From Lithobates sylvaticus (taxonomy: Eukaryota > Chordata > Amphibia > Anura > Ranidae): a stretch of DNA of 64,000 nucleotides. The notes under the pieces were generated by a model. It searched no databases. It was not told where the DNA came from and saw only the letters and a program-made list of their open reading frames with translations. Both the position numbers and the translations under genes were made by a program. Positions 54,369-64,000 of the stretch are shown in pieces (position 1 is the first letter of the stretch; every line of letters starts with the position of its first letter). The stretch covers positions 292,945,558 to 293,009,557 of the forward strand of contig CM053029.1 in assembly GCA_028564925.1 (NCBI GenBank), written 5' to 3'.

Positions 54369-55275
54369 TACTCAATAAATTATATTGTTTACATAGGTGT
54401 TCATAGGTTAGTATCACATTTTTGTCATATAGCTGACCAAAAGTTGTTATCTTATTCTGCTTCCAAAATTTACTATCCTCAAAGGCTTCCAGTTGTTCAA
54501 ATTTTGGATTGTTCCAAAGCGCAGTTTCTGTTGGGATTCCAACAAATCCCGTCAGTTTCTTAGCCTCTCTCCATACTGTCCTTGCCACTTTCAAAAGGGG
54601 AATTTTTACTCCCACTCTCCTCAAATCTTTTAATTCTAATCCCGTCATTAAATCATCTATTTGCATTTTACTAAGGAGATATTCCTCTATCCTTGTTATT
54701 TTTTCCTGTCCTACCCATGATCTTAGATGTTTCAATTGCCCTGCCAAATAATATAAATATAAATCTGGGAGGGCCAGTCCAGCTTCTGTCTTTGGTCTTT
54801 GTAGTTTATTAAATTTTAATTTACATCTTCCATATGCCCAAATGAACCGAGTCATCTGCGAGTTTAATTTTTTAAATATCTGTTTTGGTATTTTTACTGG
54901 GGAGTGTGCAAATACATATAAACACTTGGGTAATATAATAGATTTTATCAGGTGAATTCTGCCTGCCATTGATATTGGTAGCTTTATCCATATTTCCAAT
55001 TTTCTCTTCACATATTCTACTAGTGGGAGTATATTAGCTTCCATCTCGTCTTCATGTTTCAACGTAATATTTACTCCTAAATATTTAAAAACTTCAACTA
55101 TTTTTTATGGGGTCTGAGCTCTCCTTTCATTACCTGCTCCCAGAGGCATCAGTGCGGATTTTTGCCAATTTATTTTTAACCCTGAGAACCTCCCGTATGT
55201 TTCTATTATTCTCATTGCTTCCGTCAGAGATGCTTGCGCATCTCCCATATATAATATATAGGTATAACTTCACTC
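54369..55275 (-). pseudogene. LINE-A ORF2, region after the reverse transcriptase core
   Basis: Minus-strand reading includes GDAQASLTEAMRIIETYGRF, SGLKINWQKSALMPLG, a stop, then FKYLGVNITLKHEDEMEANI, SMAGRIHLIKSIILPKCLYV and MTRFIWAYGRCKLKFNKLQR, ending YEHLCKQYNLLSKQF where the hAT element begins. These are the blocks between the FADD motif and the C-terminal domain of L1 ORF2. FADD itself lies just beyond the truncation. Confidence 0.85.
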
Positions 55276-56637
55276 CAAGATTTTACTGAAGTGTTGTGTA
55301 AAGATTTGATAAAATGAGAGTTCAGTGGTTTGTAGATATCTGTAATTGAATATTGTTGCTCATTTAGCATTTTGTCGATCAGGGATATATGAAATCTGAT
55401 GTGTCTTTTTGGGCAATTTTTTGGAATAAAGTCTGAGATTTGTAAGAAGGAAATGATGTGTTGGTATGTGAAATTCCTCAGCTAGTGAATTGATGGACTT
55501 AATAGATCCTGTGTCTTCATTATATAATGTGGCTATATATATCAGTACCTTGTCTCTCCATTTTGAAAAGGGCTCATATTGGAGGCCTGGAGGGAACATT
55601 GGATTCCCTTGGGTGGGTAGATGTTTGGAAACATAAGGAGAGAGTCCCAGCTTTTTCCTTGTCTCCCTCCATGCAATAATAGTGTCTTGAATATGATTTG
55701 GAGTTGATCTCAATGAGCTATGTAGGAGCGTTGATAAGTTGTATGGTTTGATCATGGCTGACTCTAAGTCATAATTGGTGTACTTTGAAGCTGTGAGGAT
55801 CCAGTCCAGACCCACCCTTAAGCCCCATACACACGGTCGGAAAATCCGGCCACCAAATCCATCGGATTTGGTCCGACGGATTTTGTCCGACACTGGTGTT
55901 GCATACACACGGTCGGACAAAGTTGTCGGAAAATCCGATCATTCTGAACGTGGTGACGTTTGTTGCCTACGACGGGACTACGTAGAGGCTAGTAGCCAAT
56001 AGCTTTGGTCTTGTAATGTGATCTGAGCATGCGTGGCACTTTGTCCGTCGGAATTCGCTACACACGATCGGAATTGGTGTGATCGGACTTTGTTGTCGGA
56101 AAATTTATAGAGCAGGAGATAGAACTTTGTCCGTCGGACAATCCGATGGAAACTGTCCGATGGTGCCTACACACGGTCGGAATTTCCGACAACATTGTCC
56201 GATAGGACAGAATCCATCGGAAAATCCGACCGTGTGTATGGGGCTTTAGTAAACATGAAATGTTGTATACTCTAATATTAGAGAAGTTCAAACCCCCTTC
56301 GCTCCTTGAAAGGTACAATTTGCTCAGAGCAATTCTAGGTTTTCTGTTGCGCCATATGAAAGCTGTAGCCGCTTTATTTATTTTTTGAATGTCCTTGTGT
56401 TTCATAAGCAATGGTATGGTCTGTAGGGGGTATAATAGATGCGCAAAACAGACCATCTTAAATAAAGCGCACCTCCCAGAGAGCGATAGTGGGAGCTCCA
56501 TTCATGTTTCTAGTTCTCCCACTATTTTAGAGATCAGAGGAGGATAGTTATAATAGTAGAGGGAGAAAGGTTCCTTACCAATTTTTATTCCTAAATAAGT
56601 TATATATTTATTGTTGATGAAAAAAGGGGAGGAAAAT
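55276..56637 (-). pseudogene. LINE-B ORF2, 3' part, minus strand
   Basis: From high to low coordinate: NNKYITYLGIKIGKEPFSLY, LPLSLSGRCALFKMVCFAHL, LYPLQTIPLLMKHKDIQKIN, FIWRNRKPRIALSKLYLSRS, EGGLNFSNIRVYNIS, then after a nested MITE LDWILTASKYTNYDLESAM and a long C-terminal stretch with few stops (55360-55800). This is L1/Tx1-type ORF2, a different lineage from LINE-A. Its end is cut at 55276 where LINE-A starts. Confidence 0.8.
55821..56245. repeat. Harbinger-type MITE nested in LINE-B
   Basis: AGCCCCATACACACGGTCGG and CCGACCGTGTGTATGGGGCT are inverted ends flanked by TTA (55818-55820 and 56246-56248). The interior has several GTCGGA/TCCGAC repeats. The right half alone is found at 47141-47315. 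Confidence 0.8.
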
Positions 56638-56817
56638 GTCCAATTTCATGGACCGGATGCACTTAGAGGCGCATGCGCGAAGCTCGACATGGTAGACGTC
56701 TTCCATTAGAGCTCCGCACTCCCCGCTGCACACTCGGGATCTTTGAAACAGACTGAACCGCTCTACCTCCGCCCGCTCGTCAGGACAACTCTGCGAACCA
56801 CCCCGGCACACATCGCC
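56638..56817 (+). promoter_or_regulatory. L1 5' untranslated region, likely internal promoter
   Basis: 180 bp, CpG-containing (GCGCATGCGCGAAGCTCG), between the left junction and the ORF1 ATG. L1 elements carry their promoter here by rule; no specific site is identified. Confidence 0.45.
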
Positions 56818-57904
56818 ATGGTCCTCACGGGTCACAGAGGGAAAACCAAGCCGAAACCCATTAAAGAAGCGCTGGCCCGCGCTTCCTCCAAGATGGCGGC
56901 GAAGGCCCTGGCCAAACAAGCTATGTCTCTCCCTCCTCCCGGATCCTCCAGACACGGACGAGGAAGATGACACGGATTCAAACCTTGGAGGCTCCCCAAC
57001 TATACCCTCATCAGGTATGTCACAAAATGCCTTCCTGAAGCACATGGAGAACATGTTGCAGAAGGCCCTGAAAAATACCTCAGAGCAGATCACTAACAGG
57101 CTCTAACGTGAGATACGGGAGATAGGCCAACGCACTGCAGATCTTGAAACCAGGGTGGACGACATAGAGCTCACCCTCCAAGAACATGCCCAAGAACAAG
57201 CTGCACTTAGGGATGAAAATGCCACCATTCTCTCCCGCTTAGAAGACGCCGAGAACCGCTCCCGCAGGTCCAATTTACGCCTACGTGGCATACCTGAAAT
57301 AATAGACGATGTTCAATCTTTTACAACTGCCCTATTCCAGGAACTGGCCCCCTCTATCCCCATCGAGAGGTTAGAATTCGACCGAGTCCACAGGGCCCTC
57401 ACACGCCGCCAAACTGATGGCCCCCCCCGGGATATCATAGTGAAGCTTCACTTCTTCCGTACCAAAGAACAGTTACTCACTGCAGCTCGCAAAAAGGATG
57501 AGCTTACATTTCAAAGCCATCCATATCAACTGTTCTCAGACTTGGCCCCCCTTACTATAGCCAAAAGGCGAGCAATGAAGCCGCAATTGCAAATACTGAT
57601 CCAGCACCAAATTAAGTACACCTGGAAATTCCCGTTTGCTCTCCAATTCACTCACCAAGGCCATCACCACACCAGCACTACCCCGCAAGCCCTGCAACGC
57701 CTCTTGGAAAGCCTCCATCTAGTTCCTCCAGCCCAAACCTCAGAGACAGCGTTACCACGCACCCCAGCCAGGCTCCCACCTCAAGCATATTCCGCCACAC
57801 CGAACCGCCATCCTCCAGGACCCTCCTCAATCCGAAAGGGGACCCCGGCAAGATACCAAGAAGAAGAACAGTTCCTCAGCCCGAAGTCCCGCACAGCACG
57901 CTGA
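56818..57904 (+). pseudogene. L1 ORF1 (RNA-binding coat protein), one frameshift and one stop
   Basis: The ATG at 56818 gives MVLTGHRGKTKPKPIKEALA, a basic N-terminus. A frameshift near 56930-56960 moves the reading to DPPDTDEEDDTDSNLGG. A TAA at about 57102 falls in QITNRL*REIREIG; the frame then stays open to 57904 (clean from the ATG at 57155, 249 codons). A coiled coil (TADLETRVDDIELTLQEHAQ, EQAALRDENATILSRLEDAE) precedes RRSNLRLRGIPE, the start of the L1 ORF1 RNA-recognition domain, and the C-terminal domain with KRRAMKPQLQILIQ. ORF1p trimerises and binds LINE RNA. Restoring length would give about 360 residues, normal for L1. Confidence 0.85.
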
Positions 57905-59186
57905 CACCTCAGCTATAACTCTCCTTTTTTTTTTCCAGCTTGTCCCTCCTGTGTCCTCTCTAGGTAACCGGTGATCCTCTATGCACGCATGAACAGACCG
58001 CAGCAGCATCCACTCTTATCGTTTTGTTATCTATGTTTGAATTTTGATTTGGACGCCATGCTGTGCTGACTCTTCTTCAACACCGAACCCTAGAAGACTG
58101 CAGCTGGGTATGTAACCTACACTCCCAGTAGGACAGTCCCTGACACCCACTTACCTCTTCGGAGGTCCATCGATGGTTCAGTCACCATCCCCATCTTTAC
58201 CGCTCCATATACTCACATGCCCCTATTGTATTGTATTTTATTTTATTTTTACATGTATTTTTATTATTTTTTTTATTTTATATCAGTTACCTGATATGTA
58301 TGTCTGATGTTCAGTTTTCCTTTTTTGTTATCCCTTTCTTCCTCTCCCTCATCAAGTTTGACCGCTACACTGTCTCATACTTCTGGCATGTTTAAACTCC
58401 ATGCTAGAAACATGACGCCCACTGTACTAGTAGACTCGCTAATGGTTTCGCCCTAGTGTTTACCATACATGACATGTATATACCGTATTGTTCACAAGCA
58501 TTCCTTCCATAACTAACCCAGCTCTTCCCTTCCCCCCCTCCATTCCCCCCCTTCCTCCCTGTCCCCCTCCCCCTTCCCCCTCCCCTTTTCCCTCCCCCCC
58601 CTCTTTCCTCCTCCACTCCCTCCCTATCCCTTCTCCCCCTTACCCTGCTGGGTCATATGCATCTTGGTTGACTTTATCAAGAAACCCGACCACTGTAAAC
58701 CACATAAGGGAAACCATTAATATCTTCACATGCTCTCTCTACTCCTTCTCTCCTTCTCCCTTCTCTCCTTTTCTTTACGCTTTCTTTTCAGCACCTTCCT
58801 CCTGCTATAAGCTGAACTCAACCGATCTACCTCTCTACCCTTCCACCATGTGAGCTTTAACCATTCAATATATCTTAGCCACGCTACACCCATGTGCAGC
58901 GGGGAGCAGTCACTGCCCCCCCTACTACTTGGTAATCCCACTCTCCGGCTGTTTTTTTTAGCCTCAGAGTCTGAGTGCCCCCCTGTCGGGCTTACTTCTG
59001 TCCCACAGTTCCAGTTCTGCATCCAATGTTTAGCCCTACAACCAGTAAACCCCCTTCTCTGCCCCCGCTCCCCTTCCTTCTCCACTCCCCCCTATTCTAC
59101 CTCACTCTCTCTTCCTCTCCCTGCCTTGGCCAGGTGGCTCGCCGGACTTGCGCAAATGGTTATGTTAACTCCCCTCGCCCACCCAA
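57905..59186 (+). other. L1 inter-ORF spacer, 1.28 kb, pyrimidine-rich
   Basis: The non-coding DNA between ORF1 and ORF2 is much longer than the few tens of bases in mammalian L1. It includes near-pure C/T tracts (58505-58640, 58730-58800, 59040-59130). No third ORF with recognisable domains is present. It may carry a translation or promoter function for ORF2, which is inference. Confidence 0.7.
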
Positions 59187-62100
59187 ATGGCTCCTTTAAA
59201 TATACTATCTTTGAACGTTAAGGGGTTGAACTCCCCCAATAAAAGGGTTAAAGCGTTTCAAAACTTTGCTTCATTAAAAGCTGACATTGTTGCCTTGCAG
59301 GAAACCCACTTCTCTACCCGCACCACCCCAAAATTCTTTAGCTCCCGCTACCCCAGAGTGTTCACGGCCTCGGCTGATACCAAACATAGAGGGGTCCTTC
59401 TGGCTTTCCATCATTCCCTCCCATTCACCCCAACATTAGAAATAAAAGACCCGAATGGTCGCTATATAATCCTGGTTGGACTTCTACAAGAAGTGGAAGC
59501 GACCTTTGTCTCATATTACGCCCCAAATGTCAACCCGGCGCCCTTCTTCTCCCATCTCCTAAAAGTCACCAAGGAACATTGTAAAGGAACACTCTTTATG
59601 TGTGGTGACTCTAACCTAGTATTACATTCCCACCTTGATAAGTCCCCTTACACCCCTGAACAATTCTCTCCCTCCACACGGTTCCGCGATTTGATGCAAC
59701 AGGCCGCTCTGCTTGACTCATGGCGGGAATGTAATCCCCTAAAGAAAAACTATACTTTTTACTCCCACCCACACAAATCTTTCTCCAGAATTGATCACAT
59801 TTTTATCCCAATAGCCTCCGCTCCCATCCTACTCCACTCCTCCATTCACCCAATCACTTGGTCGGATCACTGCGCAGTAATCACCACTATCTCCTCCCTA
59901 ATCCCCAGAAACGGGGACAGATCTTGTAGCATAAACGAGTCCCACCTCACGAACCAATCTTACTGCCTAGACATTCAGGTGGCCCTCAAGGACTACCTCC
60001 AGCACAACGCAAGACCCGATATCTCACCGATTTTACTGTGGGAAGCACACAAGCCAGTGATCCGGGGCAAGTGCATTTCAGTAGCTTCACATATCAATAA
60101 GATTAGGAAACTTAAACTCCAACAACTCGAATCAGACTTCCAAAATGTATTCCTACAATTTCAGCTATCCCCCACAGATGCCAATAAATCCCTACTGGAA
60201 AAAGCCAAGTTAGAACTTGACCTCCTTTTGGCCGAATCTGCGGATAAATATATCCGCAGATCTAGCCATAAGATCTATAGCAAAGCAAATAAACCAGACA
60301 CATTTTTAGCTTTACGCCTGCGTCAATTGTACCGAGGTCATAACCCTATTAGACTCAAACTGGCCTCTAGTAATCACACCAGCAACCCACTAAAGGTTCT
60401 CTCAGAGTTCCGTACGCGCCTTGCTAAACTATACGAGGCAAAGGGTCCCTTGCCTCCTAACCAGACGTTATTCCGTGACCTTCCTATCCCAAAGTTACCA
60501 GAGACCAGTCGTGAGACCATAGATAGTTCTATCTCGGTGGATGAAGTCCTCATGGCCATGAAAAACCTCAAACCAAATAAGCGCCCGGGGCCGGATGGCC
60601 TCCCGGGCTCATATTATAAAAAAATTGCCCCCACTCTCGCCCCCCTACTCGCCAAATCTTTCAATGCCCTATTGAAACAGCAATCATTTGGTCGAGATAC
60701 ACTGACAGCTACGATAGCAATGATCCCTAAGCCCAACACCGATCACACCCAGTGGTCCAACTACAGACCCATATCCCTTTTGAATGTGGATGTAAAGCTC
60801 CTGGCCAAAATTCTAGCCCTGAGGCTCAACCCGATCATAGGAAGCTTAATCTCCAAGGACAGGTTGGTTTCATACCTCGTAGACAAGCTAGCGACAACAT
60901 CCGCCAAATAATCCTTCTACAACATTTAGCTAAATCCCGCAAAATCCCTATGCATCTCCTGTCCCTTGACATCAGGAAAGCCTTCGACACAGTCTCATGG
61001 CCCTATCTGCATTACATCCTGCAGAGGTGGGGCTTTGGCCCCAACTTCCTTAAATGGATAGACGCCCTCTACACTCGCCCCCAGGCTTATGTACAATACT
61101 CTGGCTTCAAATCAGCCTGTTTCCCGATCCAAAGAGGCACCAGACAGGGCTGCCCCCTTTCTCCTCTGATATTTGCCTTAGTCATTGAACCCCTGGCTGC
61201 CCTGATCCGTTCCAATCAGAGCATTCAGGGACTGGAAATAGCTGGCACCTCCCACAAATTATGTCTCTTTGCAGATGATGCGCTGTTATTTATCACCTCC
61301 CCACACACCACTTTACCTAACCTTCTACACCTATTAGACAAATTTGCTACAATATCAGGACTAGAAGTCAACCGGGAAAAATCAAAAGCTCTTAATGTGC
61401 CTCTCCCTCAATCCGATCTCCTCCTACTACAATCCAATTTCCCTTTTATATGGTCCCCCTCCTCCATCCCGTACTTAGGAATTAAACTAACGAGTGACCC
61501 TTCCCACCTGTTTAAGACCAACTACCTCCCAATGCTGAGAAACCTCTCCTCCCTTCTTAACACCTGGCTCTCATTGTGTGTCTCATGGCTGGGTCGAATA
61601 GCTGCAGTAAAGATGTCCCTTCTACAGAAACTTCTCTACCTATACAGAGTTTTACCCATCGCAATCCCCCCTTACTTTCATAGGGTGATACAACATTGCG
61701 CTCTTAAATACATTTGGGGTACCAAAAAACCCAGAATCACACGTTCCACTATGCTCCGTAGTAGACTCTGGGGAGGTCTAGGAGTGCCCAATTTTGCGCA
61801 CTACTTCCACGCAGCCCAACTAGCCCAATTATCTCTATACCACGCGAAAGCGGAAATACCCCTGTGGGTGGTAATAGAAGCAATAGATTCCCATCCCATC
61901 CCGGTCTCCAATTTGCTGTGGATCCCCAAATCAAGTCGAACCTCCATTCAGAATCCGGTTACACTTCATTTGTTGAAAATTTGGGATGGGCTCTCCAAAA
62001 CATTCCGCCTAATATCCCCTTACCAACCTCTCCTTTCTTTCTTAGGCCACCCACTCTTCCACCCAGCCTACACTGATCCTTCCTCCTTTCATGCCTGGGG

Positions 62101-62965
62101 GCAGGCGGGTCTGACTCGCATCCGCGATATACTCTCCCGAGGTAACATAATATTATTTCCTGACCTACAGACCCGCTCGCATCTTCCTCCAAGAGAGTGT
62201 TTCCGCTACCTTCAAATTTCTCATTTTATCCGGACCACTTTAGGTCCAAACATCGCTGGCACAGGTCTAACCACGTTCGATAATGTGTGCGAGTCAGACC
62301 CGCATGCCCCAGGCATAATCTCCCAGCTCTATGCCCACCTTACATCCCCTCCGGCCTCCCCACCCTCATATGTGACTGCATGGTCCAAAGACCTCCAAAT
62401 AGACCTAGATCCTGAAGCTTGGTCTTCGATATGGGCCAACACAAAAATAGCATCCCAAAATATCGTTGCCTCAGAAGCCAATTACAAAGTCCTCATGAGA
62501 TGGTACTTGGTTCCGTCCAGGATTGCTAAATTCACCCCGTCATGTTCTCCTAACTGCTTCAGAGGATGTACAGAAATAGGCACCCACCTCCATATATGGT
62601 GGACCTGTCCGATCGCAAGAGGCTTCTGGACAACGATATTCCACATGGCCTCGTCCCTTCTTGGCCGCGACATCCCTCCTGACCCCACCCTTGCGCTCCT
62701 GAATCATCCTTCAATGGACCTACCAAAGGCACAGCTACGCCTCCTGCTCCAACTCATTACAGCAGCCAAACAGACACTAGCGAGAAGCTAGAGAACCCCT
62801 AATCTAAATATAGCCGAGGTCAGAAATAGAGTCACACAAGCGATGATACATAGTAAAATTGAAGCTACGATACTGGATAGAATTCCCCAACATCTAAAGA
62901 TATGGCGGCCTTGGGCAGAGAAATTCCTTCCGCCCGACTTCGACACCACTTTATTGGAACCCTGA
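59187..62965 (+). pseudogene. L1 ORF2: endonuclease-reverse transcriptase, one frameshift and one stop
   Basis: Starts MAPLNILSLNVKGLNSPNKR at an ATG with A at -3 and G at +4. The AP-like endonuclease has N10, E39 (LQETH), D141/N143 (GDSN), D203 (RIDHIF) and SDH at 226-228. The reverse transcriptase follows: NYRPISLLNVDVKLLAKILA, a -1 frameshift near 60860, QVGFIPRRQASDNIR, LSLDIRKAFDTVSW (catalytic Asp), RGTRQGCPLSP and FADDALLF (catalytic DD, about 61268). The C-terminus has the CX3CX7HX4C motif ending HIWWTCP near 62600. A TAG at about 62789 interrupts; homologous sequence continues to the TGA at 62963. About 1,259 codons, normal L1 size. The enzyme nicks DNA and copies LINE RNA at the nick. 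Confidence 0.92.
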
Positions 62966-63499
62966 ATCTCCTCCAACCCGATATCACCGTGAAGTTTGTG
63001 CCCTACCACTACCGTGCGAGCCACCTGGCCAACCTTTCTCCTCTCCTCCTGGTCTCCCCCCCCCCCCCCCCCTTCTAACCCTCCTACACTTCTATCCTTA
63101 ACCACTATTCCTAACTCTCCCCCCTGTTTCCCCCCTCTCCTCTCTTACTTACTCTCTTGCTTTACCCCCCCTGGACCCTCCCAATAAGGTAACCTATATT
63201 TACGCTTTTATAACCCTTGCTGTTACCACCCCCGCTACGGCAGAGCTCTCCTATAACCCTATGTTATCCTATAATTGGACCTTAGTCCTGGTTTGCACTT
63301 GTTCATGTGCGATGTAAACTGTTCTTGTTACACTACAACACCGGCTGGTGTACCGTTTTTGCCTTACCTCTACTACTCGTTTTACACTAGCTGTAACCCA
63401 CTGCTCTGTATAACGTTGTATACTGTAATATAATAACTTGTAACAGTGAATGTTTCATTATTCTGTACCTTGTTTGTTACCAATAAAACTATTTGAAAA
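62966..63499 (+). other. L1 3' untranslated region
   Basis: C-rich at first (a C run at 63056-63073), then unique sequence to AATAAAACTATTTGAAAAG. The tail is very short, with no long poly(A). Confidence 0.7.
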
Positions 63500-63505
63500 G
63501 AAAAT

Positions 63506-64000
63506 TAGCACATCATCTGCGAAGAGGGCGACTCCAGCTCCTCATGTCCTATAGGGATTCAGTGTAATGGTGCCGTACTATTTAGATAGCGAGATAAAGA
63601 TTCTATTGCCATGTTGAATAACAGTGGGGAAAGGGGGTAGTCCTGCCTAGTGCCTTTGTTGAGTGTAATTGGGTTAGATAGATGTCCTGCTGCTACTACT
63701 CTAGCCGAAGTTGCCGAGTATAGACTGTGGATAAAATGTCAGAAAGATCCAGAGAGACCAAATTTTTGCATGACCAGGGAGAGCCAACGAAAGCTAACAT
63801 TATCGAAGGCCTTCTCGGCGTCTAGTGTAATGAAGGCTAAATCCTCAAATGGGTGTGGTTTTGCATATTCGAGTACAGCTAGAACCTTACGGATGTTGGA
63901 GGATGCTGATCTGCTTTTAGTAAAGCCGTTTGTGCTGGATGTATTAATTATGGCATAATATTTGCCAATCGGGATGCCACTATTTTTTTAAGAATCTTGG
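63506..64000 (-). pseudogene. LINE-B ORF2, reverse transcriptase core, minus strand
   Basis: From high to low coordinate: DAEKAFDNVSFRWLSLVMQK (catalytic Asp block, about 63800), FGLSGSF, SATSARVVAAGHLSNPITLN, KGTRQDYPLSPLLFNMAIES (GC of the usual QGCPLSP changed) and ADDVLIF immediately before the plus-strand L1. It continues off the window. Stops and shifts show decay. Confidence 0.82.

Larger units (their letters stand above)
49632..55275 (-). mobile_element. LINE-A: L1/Tx1-type LINE, minus strand, 5'-truncated, two inserts
   Basis: Read on the minus strand it ends with GGAATAAAGAGTTTTG and a poly(A) (T run at 49628-49640 on the plus strand), and its start at 55275 falls just after the reverse transcriptase catalytic motif. 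Coding pieces are at 54369-55275 and 50357-51124. The gaps are a hAT-like element (51133-54360) and a TTAA MITE (49786-50356). Upstream it abuts LINE-B, also minus strand. Confidence 0.85.
56638..63499 (+). mobile_element. Nearly full-length L1/Tx1-type LINE, plus strand
   Basis: About 6.86 kb with a short 5' untranslated region (56638-56817), ORF1 (56818-57904), a 1.28-kb spacer, ORF2 (59187-62965) and a 3' untranslated region with AATAAA at 63482-63487. Only one frameshift and one stop are seen in each ORF, so it is young. GAAAAT occurs at both junctions (56632-56637, 63500-63505), a possible short duplication. It interrupts the reverse transcriptase of LINE-B. Clade call is from protein motifs. 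Confidence 0.9.

Noticed and set aside
56608-57093. 161-codon minus-strand frame antisense to L1 ORF1
   Set aside because: Antisense shadow of the L1 5' region and ORF1; no domain.
58850-59221. 123-codon frame upstream of L1 ORF2 as a third L1 ORF
   Set aside because: Pyrimidine-rich spacer translates to Pro/Ser/Leu without any domain.

Overview
The window looks like nuclear DNA of an anuran amphibian, most likely a ranoid (true) frog. I infer this from a vertebrate FNIP1 first exon surrounded by the repeat mix I associate with large frog genomes: several Tc1/mariner families, Tx1-like L1 LINEs, PIF/Harbinger, hAT and TTAA-ended (piggyBac-like) miniature elements, and kilobase-scale minisatellites. 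Most of the window that I can assign is transposable element or tandem repeat. There is no operon, CRISPR array, rRNA or tRNA that I can support. The species call rests on recall of repeat families, not on a search.

The one host gene is on the minus strand. The coding part of FNIP1 exon 1 is at 35350-35438. It begins MPPTLFQKLFTKRNG and ends at a phase-2 splice donor, with a leader holding two tiny upstream ORFs and a promoter-like stretch (two CCAAT boxes in opposite orientation, an ETS-type site, an E-box palindrome) up to about 35700. Coordinates 1-35349 would then be FNIP1 intron 1, and 35700-64000 upstream intergenic DNA. No second FNIP1 exon was found.

Intron side (1-35 kb): TTAA-ended MITEs (431, 4453, 13058, 20506), Harbinger-type MITEs with TTA/TAA target duplications (2066, 6218, 12189), a broken Harbinger transposase (15118-15965), four broken Tc1 copies (1973, 2986, 21556, 24106) and a fifth at 29253, hAT-like MITEs nested in the Tc1s (24581, 25521), and two TE-borne minisatellites (26831-27105 and 34268-34575).

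Upstream side (35.8-64 kb): another TTAA MITE with a 252-bp MITE nested in it (36571-37769), a 3.4-kb array of a 34-bp unit (40090-43480), a fossil Gypsy-type gag/protease region (about 46.4-49.5 kb) split by a MITE and by a Tc1 with near-perfect ends, and then a stack of LINEs. Minus-strand L1 LINE-A (49.6-55.3 kb) is split by a TTAA MITE and by a 3.2-kb hAT-like element whose body is a minisatellite open in all six frames. Minus-strand LINE-B (55.3-64 kb) is split by a Harbinger-type MITE and by an almost complete 6.9-kb plus-strand L1 (56638-63499). That L1 has ORF1, ORF2 with all visible endonuclease and reverse transcriptase motifs, and an unusually long pyrimidine-rich inter-ORF spacer.

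The genes do not form a pathway. The biology visible is one FNIP1 promoter and exon in a layered record of transposon insertions, with a recurring pattern of minisatellites growing inside non-autonomous DNA transposons.
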